A program made the position numbers and the translations under genes. This document shows, one piece after another, positions 1 through 52,438 of a stretch of 64,000 nucleotides of DNA. The stretch spans positions 67,957,946 through 68,021,945 of the forward strand of contig NC_034409.1 of assembly GCF_002078875.1 (NCBI RefSeq). Reading direction: 5' to 3'. Position 1 is the first letter of the stretch. The number at the start of each line of letters is the position of its first letter. The stretch comes from Numida meleagris. Its lineage: Eukaryota > Chordata > Aves > Galliformes > Numididae. The notes beneath the pieces are model-generated. The model saw only the letters and a list, made by a program, of their open reading frames with translations, did not search any database and had not been told where the DNA came from.

Positions 1-888
1 AGACCTTCTGAACAAATAAAGCAACTTTCAGGCATGTGTTGGTGTCCTAGTGACTTATTTCTGGTATTTACAGCGTATTGTGGCAGTAATGTTCACCATT
101 AATGTCTGCCACGTGCTATGCAGCAGTGTAGGCACATGTATTTTACAAGGATAGAGAAAATGTAGTAATTACCTGTGGCGGGATTGCACTAATACATTCT
201 TATTGGAAGCCATTTCTGTACAGCAGACAACTTGAAATCCAGGTACTGATTTAAGTGCCTGGGAATTAACAGCTTTCCTGATGCTTTCACTGTTGGGTAA
301 AATCAACAGATCAGTAGATCCAGAAACCTGCTTTGAAAAATACTTCCCCAATTAGTGCTTTCTACTCTACAGAGTAGATACTCTTCTCATTATTTTATAG
401 TTAGTAAGTTGTTGAGAATGATGCAAATTCATTTGTGATGTGCTCTTGCTCTGAGCAATGTCACCCCAGTGTCTGTCAACTCCTTCTTCAAGCCTCTGTG
501 TATCCACAGGTTTTTTTCCTGTTACGGATCATAAATTCAACGTTAAAACATCTTTTGTGCCTTGTCATTAAGTAGCCAGACAGCTAAAGACTATCCCTAT
601 CACAAGAAGGTGCAGTCTGTGACAAAGAAGAGTGGCTGTATGTAAACAAAAAAGGTAATTGAAAGAATGCAGAAATCTCATCAGTCTGCAAGACGAGCAG
701 TTTTCTTAGCACCCTAACTACTTATTTCTGCTTCTGGGAGGTGATGTCATGAAGGAATATTCTAAGAAATGTAAACAACAATAAAGTGTGCATTACAGGT
801 GGGATCGGTTCAACAACTATCTCAGTATAGGGGATTTTGAGATTTTACTAATAAACTCTTCAGGTTATTTTTGGCATTACTGATATTT
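1..888. other. intergenic DNA, nothing recognised
   Basis: AT-rich sequence with no exon-like conserved reading frame, no recognisable repeat family and no RNA gene that I can support. In mammals the neighbour on this side of GYS2 is LDHB, but I see no LDHB exon here. Confidence 0.5.
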
Positions 889-1043
889 GTAAGTAGTATG
901 CAAGTACATTAATTATACTATAATTATTTTTTGTTAAGATTCTTATCACACAATCATGTATCTTCATAGCAGCTGCATGACTGTAGAATAGCTTCCCCAT
1001 GTACGCTTACACAACAGCAGCCTATTACTTTCTGTTACTTGGA
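889..1043 (+). repeat. direct duplication, copy 1
   Basis: This stretch is repeated about 825 bp downstream. Both copies contain ACATTAATTATACT, AATTATTTTTTGTTA, CTGTAGAATAGCTTC and GCTTACACAACAGCA in the same order, with scattered substitutions and small indels. By eye the identity is roughly 75-80 percent. I do not recognise the family. It may be a local segmental duplication or two copies of an old interspersed repeat. Confidence 0.75.
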
Positions 1044-1713
1044 GTTCATCTGTAATATAAACTTACAGCAAATATAAAAATTCCTTAATGACAATATTGC
1101 CTTAGTTTTCACTTAACAGACGCTTGTGGCTTTTGAACATAGCAGACTCCTGCTTATCTTGTCTATGTTTTGCTTTTACAGCCCCATAGATACATGAACT
1201 TTGCTCGTTTTATCCTGTGAAAGGCAATGCAGGTTTTTAAATACATTCCTATGCGTCAAGGGGTACCTTGGTCTAAGAGAAAATATCATGGGGCTGCTGG
1301 ACTTTTTGTCAAAGTAAGCAGGAAAGCCAGTATGCAGAAGCACAGCAGAACGCTTCAGAAAGCACTGAGAACAACTTGCTTGACTCTCATGAGGTAAGAC
1401 CAAAAGCTGTTTTGATTGCTGTAAGGACCTAGGCCCCTTGCATTTGCAGGTTTATAGTTACAAAGTACAGAACAGAAAGTCAGTCTGACTGCTCTGCAAA
1501 TGTCAGGTAAGAGACAAGGAAATACCAATGGACAATGGAGAGAGGAAGGATATTACTGACGTGGTACCAGAGGACCAGAGCACAGTCCTCCATGTTACAC
1601 TTAACCTTGAATATATGTTTATTACCACTGTATTTATAACACAGCTTTACAAAGAAAAGAAATGCTAAGGAGAAAGAGCTTGAATTTTCTATCTGTACAT
1701 CCAAACCATTGAG
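1044..1713. other. spacer between the two duplicated copies
   Basis: About 670 bp of unique-looking sequence. The only open frames are short ones on the - strand with no recognisable domain, and I do not consider them genes. Confidence 0.4.
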
Positions 1714-1861
1714 GTAAATGAGTATGCAAACACATTAATTATACTGCAATTATTTTTTGTTAGGAGTCTTGTCATGTAATCTTGTATCTTCACTGCAGTT
1801 GCTGTAGAATAGCTTCTTCATATATGCTTACACAACAGCAAACTATCACCTGTTACTTGGA
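1714..1861 (+). repeat. direct duplication, copy 2
   Basis: Second copy of the block at 889-1043, in the same orientation. The match starts at GTAAATGAGTATGCAAACAC and fades after TGTTACTTGGA, where the flanks stop resembling each other. No target-site duplication was recognised at either copy. Confidence 0.75.
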
Positions 1862-4622
1862 TATCCTATTCAACCTTTGTTTAATTGTAAGTCTGCATAA
1901 TAAGAAACTGTGTAAGCTTAGTAAAACATCAGTGCTGTTTGTGCTAATCAGCCATCACCTAAGAAAGAGGTGGGCTTGTTCTGAGCTCACCTGCAGTGTT
2001 CTATTAGCTTTTCCTTTAGTAGTCAGAGGACAAAAATGGTTCAGGCAGTTGGAGGCAGGATTAAACAGTGGAACAATCCAGTGGAATGGATTTCAATAGA
2101 ACTTACAGGTAGGTATAGTTTGATGGAAATATTTTATATATGCATTTTGCTAGACTGGTAGTGTTTACATGACTTTCATAGAATCTAACTTAGAACTGTG
2201 TTTTGTGATAAGTAGGTGACTTGTGTCCTCAGTTGCTCATCAAATTGGTGTTATCATTGTGTTTATACACCTCACATCAGGTTTATGCTGCAACTAAATG
2301 CTATTTTCTCCAATTTACAGATATAAATCAGAACAGTTATGCTGCATGTTCTCAGCTATATGTAGCTACAAAACTTTCACTAGTGTCAGTGTGATCAAGA
2401 GCCCCAAAATATTTAAGAGCCCCATCCTTATATTGTGGTCTAGAATGACACACTGCCACAGTATAACAAGGCCTCTCAGGGCAATGTCTAATTTTTGGCA
2501 TTTTTTTATCTATGAGCAGTTCTCCTTTAACTCATGTCTCTGAGCACAACCTTAATTAAGTCAAAACTTTCAAAGCTTTTCAGAGATTATGATAGCTAGA
2601 GTCTTTCTAAAATCCACATCAACCACAGTGGTGTACTCCATTTGTATAAATGATTTCCTGAGATGCCATTGCTTTGTGATTCATTATTCTGTGCAAGCAA
2701 AAAGAGATGCAAATAATTAACTTAGATGGTCTACTGGAGAGGTCAGACTCATGAGGCCTGGATTTGTTCAGTGTCTGAAACGAGTAATTACCTGCAAACA
2801 TGAGCAACAATGCACAATCTGGCCTAGGCAGTGGATGTGCAAACTACGATTTCTATGCAAATATTTTCTCCTGTATGCTCTCCTCTTTAAGAGCTCTTCA
2901 AACCCTACTTAGCTGTGTTTACACACTCCACATCTGAGGCAAAAAAAAATCCAGAAAATTTGTCCAAACAGAGTGAAGGTGGATTCCCATCAGCAGGAAT
3001 TTCTGGAAGGTAATATCCGTAATTCTTGCTTAGTGAGATGTAATAAATGAAAATGCAGAGGGAATAAAAATGACATTTTTTTCTGAGGTACAGCTTCTGT
3101 CTGTGCTGCCAATTCCACATTTCAGACAATGAGACAGAAATACAATGACTTCCAAAGTCTCTGTTCATTCAGCCATCTTCAGTGGTATTGCTGGGAATGT
3201 GTAGACATGAGTAGTACTTCTCAGAATTACATCAAACTCCCTCAAACTGAAGGTCAGTCTGGGAGGCTATTTGTTATTGTGCTTCTGTTCATTATACTGA
3301 GTTTGTTTTTCCAGTGATGAATTGTCATGCATTAGAAGGAAATAAGTATTTTTTAAATGACTTCTGTACCGGGCTGATTCTGAATGCTCTGGTATTTATT
3401 ATTATTATTTTTTTTTTGAAAGATAAAAGTCAGAAGAATAAACAGAAACAAGTCTTTGGACATGCATCAAGGGCATTCAGAGTCAATAGTGTGGTTCTTA
3501 AAGAGACAGAAAAGAAGCTAAGACCATACTCAAGAGTAGTGCCTACATTCCACTGAGTAGAATATTATGTTCATGAGGATTGTTGAATGCAGTTAAATTT
3601 CAGCATGTATCTTAATTCTAATAATGGGACAGCCTATTTTTTTTCTGATTAAGTCCTTACCATACCATAGCTGAGTGAATTGAATTGTCTCTATCAGCAC
3701 CACATCTCTGAATCTGCAGAACAGTCTTTCAAAGCACTGAAATCTGGGCAAGCCATTGTTTGCAGCCAGAGAATTAAAATAAAGCAGTCCCACCTGCTTG
3801 AGGAGATGCAGATAAGCTCTGTGAAACTGAGCTCCTAGCTCTGATAACAATTCTTTCAATGTCACATAAGATAAAAGAGTAAGAACTCATAACTACCCGG
3901 TGCTTTTTAACATTTCTACCAAGAAAAAAAAATACAACAAACAACAACGAAAAAGCAACAAACAAAACCAAAATCTAACAAATCCCCCTTTGGTTTTACA
4001 AGAAGGAATAGCAATGATTATGAGAATGGGAATCTTGAGAAAAAGGCAAAATCCCCACCTATTAGGCAAGTGAGGCTTCAATCTCTTTTTCTGTGATTAG
4101 CACCTGGCAGTGAAGAAAAAAAAAATACTGGCTGTACCAACACACTAACAAGTCCCAGTGCTAGATAAATAAGGCACAAACTGTGCTGACCACAGAAAAC
4201 AAATACGAATGAAAGCTATCCCTGTGTTTGTACATCTGTGAAAGTGTTTGTGTCTTTGTCCATGAGTTTGCATCCTAGATGGGAGCACAACATCCTGCAC
4301 AGTATAGAGGACAGGCAAAACAGCATGTTAGTCTTGCACTTCAGTTCTAAGTTATAGTCATTAATTAAATATCTAACAATTTTTTATCTAAAATATTTCT
4401 AAAGAAGTTCATCAGAACACATGAATTCAAAGATTGAGGCCTTTCAGCATGGAAGATCAAAGGAACGCCTTTAAAATTAGATAACTAAACAGACAAAATA
4501 TCACAAAAAGAAATTCAAAATGGGAAGAGAAAAAAAAATACAACAGTATCATTCTGTTTTTCTGAAGCCAACAACAACCTCAGAAAACACATGTTGGGTA
4601 GTATGTCCCTTTCGAAAAGCAG
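1862..4622. other. intergenic DNA, nothing recognised
   Basis: AT-rich sequence with short simple runs, for example an ATT-rich T run at about 3397-3417 and A-rich tracts near 3920-3965. No coding region, RNA gene or known repeat family could be supported. Confidence 0.45.
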
Positions 4623-4812
4623 ATCACAGAATCATAGAATCATAGAATGGTTTAGGTTGGAAGGGACCTTTAAGATCATCTAGTTCCAACCCCCCTGCTA
4701 TAGGCAGGGACACCTCCCTTACTTGTAGAGGTACAAAACAAAAGTGTCACTCTCAGATCCTTAAGTCTCTCATAAGGGTTGCTCTGGCCTGGGCAGCCCA
4801 GGCTGGTGAGCA
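4623..4812 (-). mobile_element. CR1 LINE fragment, 3' end
   Basis: On the + strand it begins GAATCATAGAATCATAGAAT followed by GGTTTAGGTTGGAAGGGACC, which is the reverse complement of the CR1 3' terminus with its short tail repeat. It continues through the region reading CTGGGCAGCCCAGGCTGG. It is 5'-truncated, as nearly all CR1 copies are. Bird CR1 lacks a poly(A) tail and ends in this octamer-like repeat. Confidence 0.93.
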
Positions 4813-5930
4813 CTAAGAACTCACTTTATTAAATATCCCATCATTGCTCTTCCTTTCCCTTCCTTCCTGTGCACCTCAGCCTGAGGCAGAGACTTTTCTT
4901 CCAGACAAAGATCCCCCATTTTGCTGATTGTGTTGTGATTCTGTTTCCACAGTGTTTATGAAACTAAGGTTTGTCATGAACAGAGAAGAATTAAACAGCC
5001 TTTTGTCAAAAATAAAACAACACAGTAGACATTGGAGAACTCATGTTAATACCATCAGTGCCACCTACTGCTCTGTTTCCAGAGTACAGCCTGTGCACAT
5101 AACTAATGCTACAAACCAACCTAACTTCCTTCTGTAAAATGTAACCCCATGTTCATGAATATTTTTAATATCTAGATCTTATTTATTACTACAGCTGACC
5201 CAGGTGCAGCTCTCTCGTTATAAACTCAGTCAAAAAACAATATTGATCTTTTCTTCCCCAACTTGCTCTTTCCCACAGTCAGGCTGAAGTTGATTTTTCA
5301 ACTTTCTTGTGGTAGTTCTACAGGAGGGACTGAGGGGTCAGTGGTCTGAAGGCAATATCCATTAATCACTTCCCAGGATGATGTGCTGAGGTAGTTTTTG
5401 CAGAAAATTTTAATCTACCCAAATAGAAGGAGTAAGATTAAAGTGAATAGAGATGACAACATCCTGGAATGTAACAGTTTCAAAAAGAGCTTTATGTGGG
5501 GCAGAGTGCTCCTGTCTGTCCTCCCTGCCTGTCTGTAACCAGAGAACTGCAGGAAATTTTTTAAAAAAAACAACAACAACAAAAAAACACACATCGTACA
5601 ATTTCTCTTCAAAGACTTTTCAGACACAGCCTTCTTATTGTCCAAGATCTTGCAAGTGAGAATAGTTCACGTCCACAAACTGAAAGAGAACTTGGTGTGA
5701 CCGCAAACGATGCCAGGCCAAACTGAGTCACATTGCATAATGCGTTACCTGAGGGTGTTTGTGTTCTTTGGTGATAACAGAAATATGGGAACCTAAAGAC
5801 TGGACTCAAAAACAGTGTCACTGTTTTCCATATTTGTGGAAAGTATTTTTATAAACTATTATTTTGTGTAGGTTTCTATTTTTCCAATTCAGCAGTTGTC
5901 CTTTCTGTTACATTGAAAGAGAAGAACAAA
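4813..5930. other. intergenic DNA, nothing recognised
   Basis: No recognisable gene. It contains a short A/CAA-rich tract near 5561-5592. The small open frames on both strands look like chance. Confidence 0.45.
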
Positions 5931-5931
5931 A

Positions 5932-6672
5932 TTCTTCAAGTGTTGCATTTGGGTCAGGGCAATCCCAGATATATGTACAGAATGGGAGAAGAACTTGAAA
6001 GTAGCCCTGCTGAGAAGAACTGAGGGGTCCTGGTAGATGAAAAAGTTAACATAAGCCAGCAGAATGCGCTTGTGGCCCATAAGGCCAAAGGTATCCTGGG
6101 TTCCATCAGAAGAGTGGTGGCCAGCAGGGAAAGGGAGGGGATTGTCCCTCTCTGCCCTTGTGAGGCCCCACCTGGAGTACTGCATCCAGGCCCGGGGCCC
6201 CCAACTCAGGAAAAATGTGGAGCTTTTGGAGAGGGTCCAGAGGAAGATCAGAAAGATGATCAGAGGGCCAGAGCACATCTCCTACGAACACAGGCTAATG
6301 GAGTTGGGCTTGTTCAGTCTGGAGAATAGAAGGCTCCAGGGAGACCTCGTTATAGCCTTCCAATTTTTAAAGGGAGATTATAAGCAGGAGGGAAATCAAC
6401 TTTTTACACAGGTGAATAGTGATGGGACAAGGGGAAATGGTTTTAAATTGAAAGAGAGGAGATTTAGACTAGATGTCAGGGGAAGTTTTTCACAGAGGGT
6501 GGTGAGGTCTTGGCACAGGCTGCCCAGAGAAGCTGTGGATGCCCCATCCCTGGTGGCGTTCAAGGCCACTTGAGCTGGTGGGTGGCAACCCTGCTCACAG
6601 CAGGGGGTTTGAACCAGATGGGCTTTAAGGTCTCTTCCAACCCGAGCCATTCTAAGCGTAGTATCTCTATGA
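5932..6672 (+). mobile_element. CR1 LINE copy with the 3' part of the reverse-transcriptase ORF
   Basis: It starts within the motif CATTTGGGTCAGGGCAATCC and ends in CR1 3' UTR sequence (GGTCTCTTCCAACCCGAGCC) with a decayed tail. An open frame of 169 codons (6064-6573) encodes the CR1 ORF2 C-terminus: residues such as [17 protein letters not shown] and [20 protein letters not shown] are typical of the region after the RT catalytic core. The YXDD core is absent, so this is a 5'-truncated dead copy. The open frame has no separate host function that I can support. Confidence 0.92.
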
Positions 6673-6888
6673 CAAAAAAATGGCATATTCTTCTAGTGCT
6701 AGCAATGTCCCCTTGCATCTCAATGCACTTTGCATGGAAGATAGGCAGTGGCTCCCCTCTTTGTTCCTTTCCGCTCTCGGGGACTGCTCCTCTACTGCAT
6801 GTGCTGTAGTTTTGCCCATTCTTAATGACAGAAAATAACTTTTCTCCCGGAGAGCTAATTTTCCTGTAGGATTGCAGGTACTGGCATT

Positions 6889-7080
6889 AAAGAACTTCGT
6901 TACTGTGAAGGTTATGGAGCACAGGAACAGGCTGCCCAGAGAGGTGGTGGAGTCTCTGGAGATATTCAAAACCTGCCTGGATGCTACTTGTGCAACCTGC
7001 TGTAGGGAAGTGCTGCAGCAGGGCATCGGACTTGACGATCTCTAGAGGTCCTTCCATCCCCTGCAATTCTGTGATTCAGT
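6889..7080 (+). mobile_element. CR1 LINE fragment, 3' end
   Basis: It contains ACAGGCTGCCCAGAGAGGTG, then the segment reading CTAGAGGTCCTTCCATCCCC and a decayed tail (AATTCTGTGATTC). It lies about 215 bp after the preceding CR1 in the same orientation. It differs from it in the 3' UTR, so it looks like a separate, different-subfamily insertion. Confidence 0.88.
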
Positions 7081-7173
7081 GAGCTGATAATTCCTGCAAA
7101 CCTACTCGCCAAGGCTTAAGGAGTTATACCATCTTTTGCCAGCTCCAAAAAGTTGAAGTATCCTCTTAACTAC

Positions 7174-7198
7174 AAAAAAAAAAAAAAAAAAAAAAAAA
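7174..7198 (+). repeat. poly(A) run of 25
   Basis: An uninterrupted run of 25 A. No retroposed mRNA could be recognised upstream, so it may be a simple homopolymer. Confidence 0.9.
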
Positions 7199-7416
7199 GC
7201 TGGAAAAGACAACCTGAAAACCACAGATTATATAAAGAGCTTAAGAATTTTATTATTTTGACCTCAGTTCACTGCTCTAAAATTATTCATGTCTTTTAGG
7301 CTTGTTACAACTGTTGAATTGCCTGGGGGCAGCGGACTGCTAGTAAGACAGCGCCATCGTCCATCTGGCACCAGTTAGTATTCCCGCTATCCCGTTGTCA
7401 GTTGTGACCCTGTGCC

Positions 7417-7431
7417 CTGACATGGCGGCCC
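7417..7431 (+). promoter_or_regulatory. YY1-like motif
   Basis: CTGACATGGCGGCCC contains the ATGGCGGC core bound by YY1. It lies in the CpG-rich block, where such sites often sit at transcription starts. Motif match only. Confidence 0.45.
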
Positions 7432-7480
7432 CGGCCTCGAGGTATCGCGCCGCCCGCCGGCGGCCGCCGTTGGGAGGCGG

Positions 7481-7496
7481 GCGCCCCCTGGTGGCC
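7481..7496 (-). promoter_or_regulatory. CTCF core motif
   Basis: GCGCCCCCTGGTGGCC is a full match to the reverse complement of the CTCF core (CCACCAGGGGGCGC), so the motif points along the - strand. It sits in the CpG-rich block upstream of GYS2. CTCF sites mark insulators and loop anchors in vertebrates. Occupancy cannot be judged from the sequence. Confidence 0.7.
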
Positions 7497-7705
7497 CAGG
7501 GGCGGAACTCGCAGCCTGTGAGGCAGAGCGGGGGGTAACCGTTGCGAACGCCAGGTTGTGGGGTGGCACAGGGCTCTGCGGTTAGGATGGGTTTGTGAGC
7601 TGCCTTGGTCTTGCCCTCTGGGCTCGTCACCTGGGATGGCATTTGTGAGGCTGTCAGCCCTGCCTTGGTTTTCAGAGAAAAGTGTGACTTGGGCAGATTT
7701 GATGA

Positions 7706-7766
7706 TAGAATCATAGAATGGCTTAGGTTGGAAGGGACCTCAAAGATTATCTAGTGCCATCCTCAG
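7706..7766 (-). mobile_element. short CR1 3'-end fragment
   Basis: GAATCATAGAATGGCTTAGG followed by TTGGAAGGGACCTC is the reverse complement of a CR1 3' terminus. Only about 60 bp remain. Confidence 0.85.
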
Positions 7767-9060
7767 AAATGGAGTTCAGAAATGAGGAGACCTCCACAAT
7801 ATTACAAGTTTTACATCTAAATAACGTGAGCCAGCTGCTCTCAAGTACTACACTGCCTATACGCAGTCATGTATGCCTCCTTTCTTGCAGACTGGCAGTA
7901 CAGTGACAAGCAAGAGATGAATGAAGGGTTATGCTGTAACAGAGCAACACTGGCCCATGTGGGCCTTAAGATCTCCCACAGTTCAAATATTTATTGGTTT
8001 ACGGCATCCCTTACATTTCTGTTTCTATTTCCCAGGAAGCTGTCCACTCTATGCAATTACATAAATTGTGGTATTTATTACTGGTTCCTATATAGTAAAG
8101 AGAAGGAAGTCATACTTGTCTTACTTTTATACAGATGGGCAGCCTGTCTTCTAAACCAATTGCCTTGGACTTGCTCTGTCCATCTGTGCTGCTATGAAGT
8201 CCACAGTTGACATTGCCCTCCGTAGAGCTAGTGATGCCCTGGATCTCACCTGGAGACCTGGTCAGCGCTGAACTCTAGATTTTGGGCAGGTTGTTCTCTC
8301 ATCTCAGAGTCTGATTCAATTGACACAGCTGTCCCAGAAGAACTAGGCTCTCAGCACAAGCACATAAGTATCTTCACAGTAGGCAGCTGCTCTGTGGGGC
8401 TTGGAGGGTCTTAAGCTGCAAGCTCCGCAGATGTGTGCACTGCTTGCAGTGTCCCAGCTCTGTGCTGCAGTGAGACAGGCGTATTGTTTCCCTGGGCTCA
8501 GAGGCCAGAGAAAAAGAGAAACCAGGTGGAAAATAGGGGAAAAGACTGGCAGGCAGGGCCACCAGAAGTATGTAAATAGAGCAACGGTAGCTCTGTTTGG
8601 AAAAACTCTGAGGGTTGCAGGTTTGCTCTAGAGCAGAATGAAATCAACAGCTTGCCCAGAGTCCTGGGACTGATGGATTGAACAAGAATAGGTAACAGTG
8701 CTTAACCTGGCAAGTAATCTAAGAGACATCATGTAGAAAGAGTCTGCGTACCCTGCTGGTGAGTGGCCAGTGGATAGAGAAAGTCCATGAGTAGTAACAG
8801 GCAGAGAGGACTGGGGGCTGGACTCAGATCAGGTGGTGAACTCAGAGCGTCCTCCTTCCTGGAGTTTGCTCAGGGCAGTGCTGAATTTACAGCTGGTGAG
8901 TTTCAATTGTCCCTGAGGTGGGAGATACTGAATGTTGTGACTGGGGAGCTCAAAACCAATTTTTATCTCCCTTTAAGGACAGAAGAAAGGCCTGGCCCCA
9001 AAGTGAAGACCTTCCTCAGGTCAGTCTTTTTAAAATTCTTACCTCTGCCAGCAGCTGCTT
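7767..9060. other. upstream intergenic DNA, nothing recognised
   Basis: No exon, RNA gene or repeat family identified. It is the distal upstream flank of GYS2 and may hold liver regulatory elements that cannot be recognised by eye. Confidence 0.4.
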
Positions 9061-9085
9061 CTCAAGCCCTGAGGATTTCACTGAG

Positions 9086-9272
9086 CCAATTTAATGCTGG
9101 TGGTCAGACAGTTTAAACCCATTAGCTGCCAGCTATCTGAGTAAATTTTCTCCTCCGAACCCAGCGCACCGGCAGACCACTCCAATCAGAACTGCAGAGA
9201 ACTGCCACATTAACTGGACATTTGATTACAACTGCTGTGGCCTGTGTGGTGAGCATTTAGGGGCTGAAGAAA
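9086..9272 (+). promoter_or_regulatory. GYS2: putative GYS2 core promoter and 5' UTR
   Basis: A CCAAT box (9086-9090) and a TATA-like TTTAAA (9112-9117) lie about 185 and 160 bp before the start codon. This would place transcription start near 9140-9150 and give a 5' UTR of about 125-135 nt without an intron. The TTTAAA is only a TATA-like match, so the start site is inferred. An in-frame stop TAG at 9258-9260 precedes the ATG and excludes an N-terminal extension in this exon. Confidence 0.4.
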
Positions 9273-50825
<41,553 letters not shown>

Positions 50826-51515
50826 ATGTGTTGCTCTCCACCCAGGCAGGGTCCCTCCATGTATTTAAGTTTCTCCTGTAGGCATTGCAAGCTTTGTATT
50901 AAGGACAGTATGTTATAATTTAGGAGAATCTTAAATGACACTTGAGCAACACTGTTGGGAAGCCTAATATTACTTCACCTTAAAAGTAGTTTAAATGACA
51001 TTTCTTCTGTGCTCCTTGGAGGAGGAAGAATTTTCTCAAGCTTAGTAAACTTAGAGAATGTAACGGTCTCCCTAAGCTTATATAAAGTGTAGATCACACG
51101 TTCGTCTGCATAATCATCTGTACTAATCTTAGTTCATGCCAATAGCTCCACTATGGTTGTTCCAAATGAATTCTTCCTTCATTTATGTCCCTCATTTTCT
51201 CCTCCCAAACTAACATAATCTTTAAGCTAGAGCGCAGAAAATATAGAGAAAAAGAGTTTTACACTGGAAAAATCTTTTCAGAGGTAAAAAACTGAGAAGA
51301 AAATGGTCTTTATTTTTCCTTATGCTGTTTATCTTATTGTAAACTTGCATCATTTAAAACATTTTTTACAGCACATGGAAGTGTCTTCGTTCAATGATAA
51401 AACACACTGTGGAACAATATAAAGTCTTATGCAGTGGGCATTTGAATTTTAGATACAAATGAAGTTATCTTCTGGAAGTCCTTTAGACCCACAATAAACA
51501 GCAGACCATTTATTT
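50826..51515 (+). other. GYS2: GYS2 3' UTR with candidate poly(A) signal
   Basis: AATAAA at 51493-51498 is followed within 60 bp by T/GT-rich sequence (TTTATTTTCTGATTCC, TTGTTTTCATTATG), giving a 3' UTR of about 690 nt. A second AATAAA lies at 51620-51625. The exact cleavage site cannot be fixed without transcript data. Confidence 0.6.
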
Positions 51516-51755
51516 TCTGATTCCTCTGGTACGACTCTTTAATTGTTTTCATTATGTCTAACATTAAGTTTGTTAACAAACCAGGTCAGGGAGAAAATGA
51601 ATGTGACTTGTCTAAAGAGAATAAAAAAATTACCTTAATTAACAGCTTCCCATACAGTCAAACTTACATGCCACAGAGCAATTCAAAGTGGTGTAGTTTT
51701 AGTTCTTCCAGTTGCCCACTGGTTCGTGCTCTATTTCAATTGTGTGGAAGAGACC

Positions 51756-52349
51756 TGTCAATGGTTTCCCAGCCATTTTGGTCCAGTTCTCTGACTAATG
51801 GCGCGGGGGGACCCATGGACCCATGCCCTGGGAGAAGAGGAAGGGGGAAAGGGGGAAAGGAAGTGAGATGGGCCTAAAAACGGAACACCGGCAACGATCT
51901 GAGTATAAAGAAACTAAATATGATACTAAATATGATACTATTTACTAACTATGATATTGCAATGCGAGATAACACAATATAAGACAATATAACTGGAATT
52001 GAAGCTAATAAAGCAAATAAAATGAGAGCAGGAGTGTCCAAACCCAAAGCCCTTACTCTAATGCTGAAGGCGAGATGCCTAGGGAGCACACACACACTGC
52101 AGAGACAAGCAGTAACAGAAAAGGGGCTGTCTCGTGACTTGCAAAACACTTCTATCTTTCCCTCTGAACGGAAAACAGAAATGGAACTGTGAAAGTCTTC
52201 TGGGATGGGTAGCTCTTCTTCTCTCCTGTGAACCAGGTATACCCCGTACTATTGATGACCCATGGAACTGGAGCATTAACTCTTTAACTCCTAGTGCTCT
52301 ACGTGTTATGATGTGGAATGCCAATAACAAAAATCATAAACTCATGACA
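51756..52349 (-). repeat. 3' LTR of the deleted provirus
   Basis: On the + strand it begins TGTCAATGG and ends CTCATGACA, matching the termini of the solo LTR at 22828-23351. Its inner part contains a duplicated AACTAAATATGATACT motif near 51911-51945. It lies about 930 bp after the GYS2 stop codon, antisense to GYS2. About 594 bp, apparently full length. Confidence 0.87.
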
Positions 52350-52404
52350 CTCCACATCACTAAGTCATGCTTAATATATGCATACAAACAATAATTAACA
52401 TGCA

Positions 52405-52436
52405 TTACACACACACACATATATGTATATACATGG
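52405..52436 (+). repeat. CA/TA microsatellite
   Basis: A short run of CA units followed by TA-rich ATATATGTATATACATG, between the 3' LTR and the integrase end. Confidence 0.85.
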
Positions 52437-52438
52437 AA

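Larger units (their letters stand above)
7400..7570. promoter_or_regulatory. small CpG-rich block (possible promoter or insulator)
   Basis: A short stretch dense in CG dinucleotides (ATCGCGCCGCCCGCCGGCGG and flanks) inside otherwise AT-rich DNA. It includes a CTCF-type core and a YY1-like GACATGGCGGCC. Read on the - strand, an ATG in good context (GCGGCCATGTCA, ATG at 7421-7423) opens a short frame. A bidirectional or lncRNA promoter about 1.8 kb upstream of the GYS2 start codon is possible. It is not the expected position of the GYS2 core promoter, and no transcript can be shown from sequence alone. Confidence 0.55.

Noticed and set aside
1..9000. LDHB exons, expected by mammalian synteny upstream of GYS2
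   Set aside because: No lactate dehydrogenase coding block seen on either strand, so the gene must lie outside the window on the left, if synteny holds.
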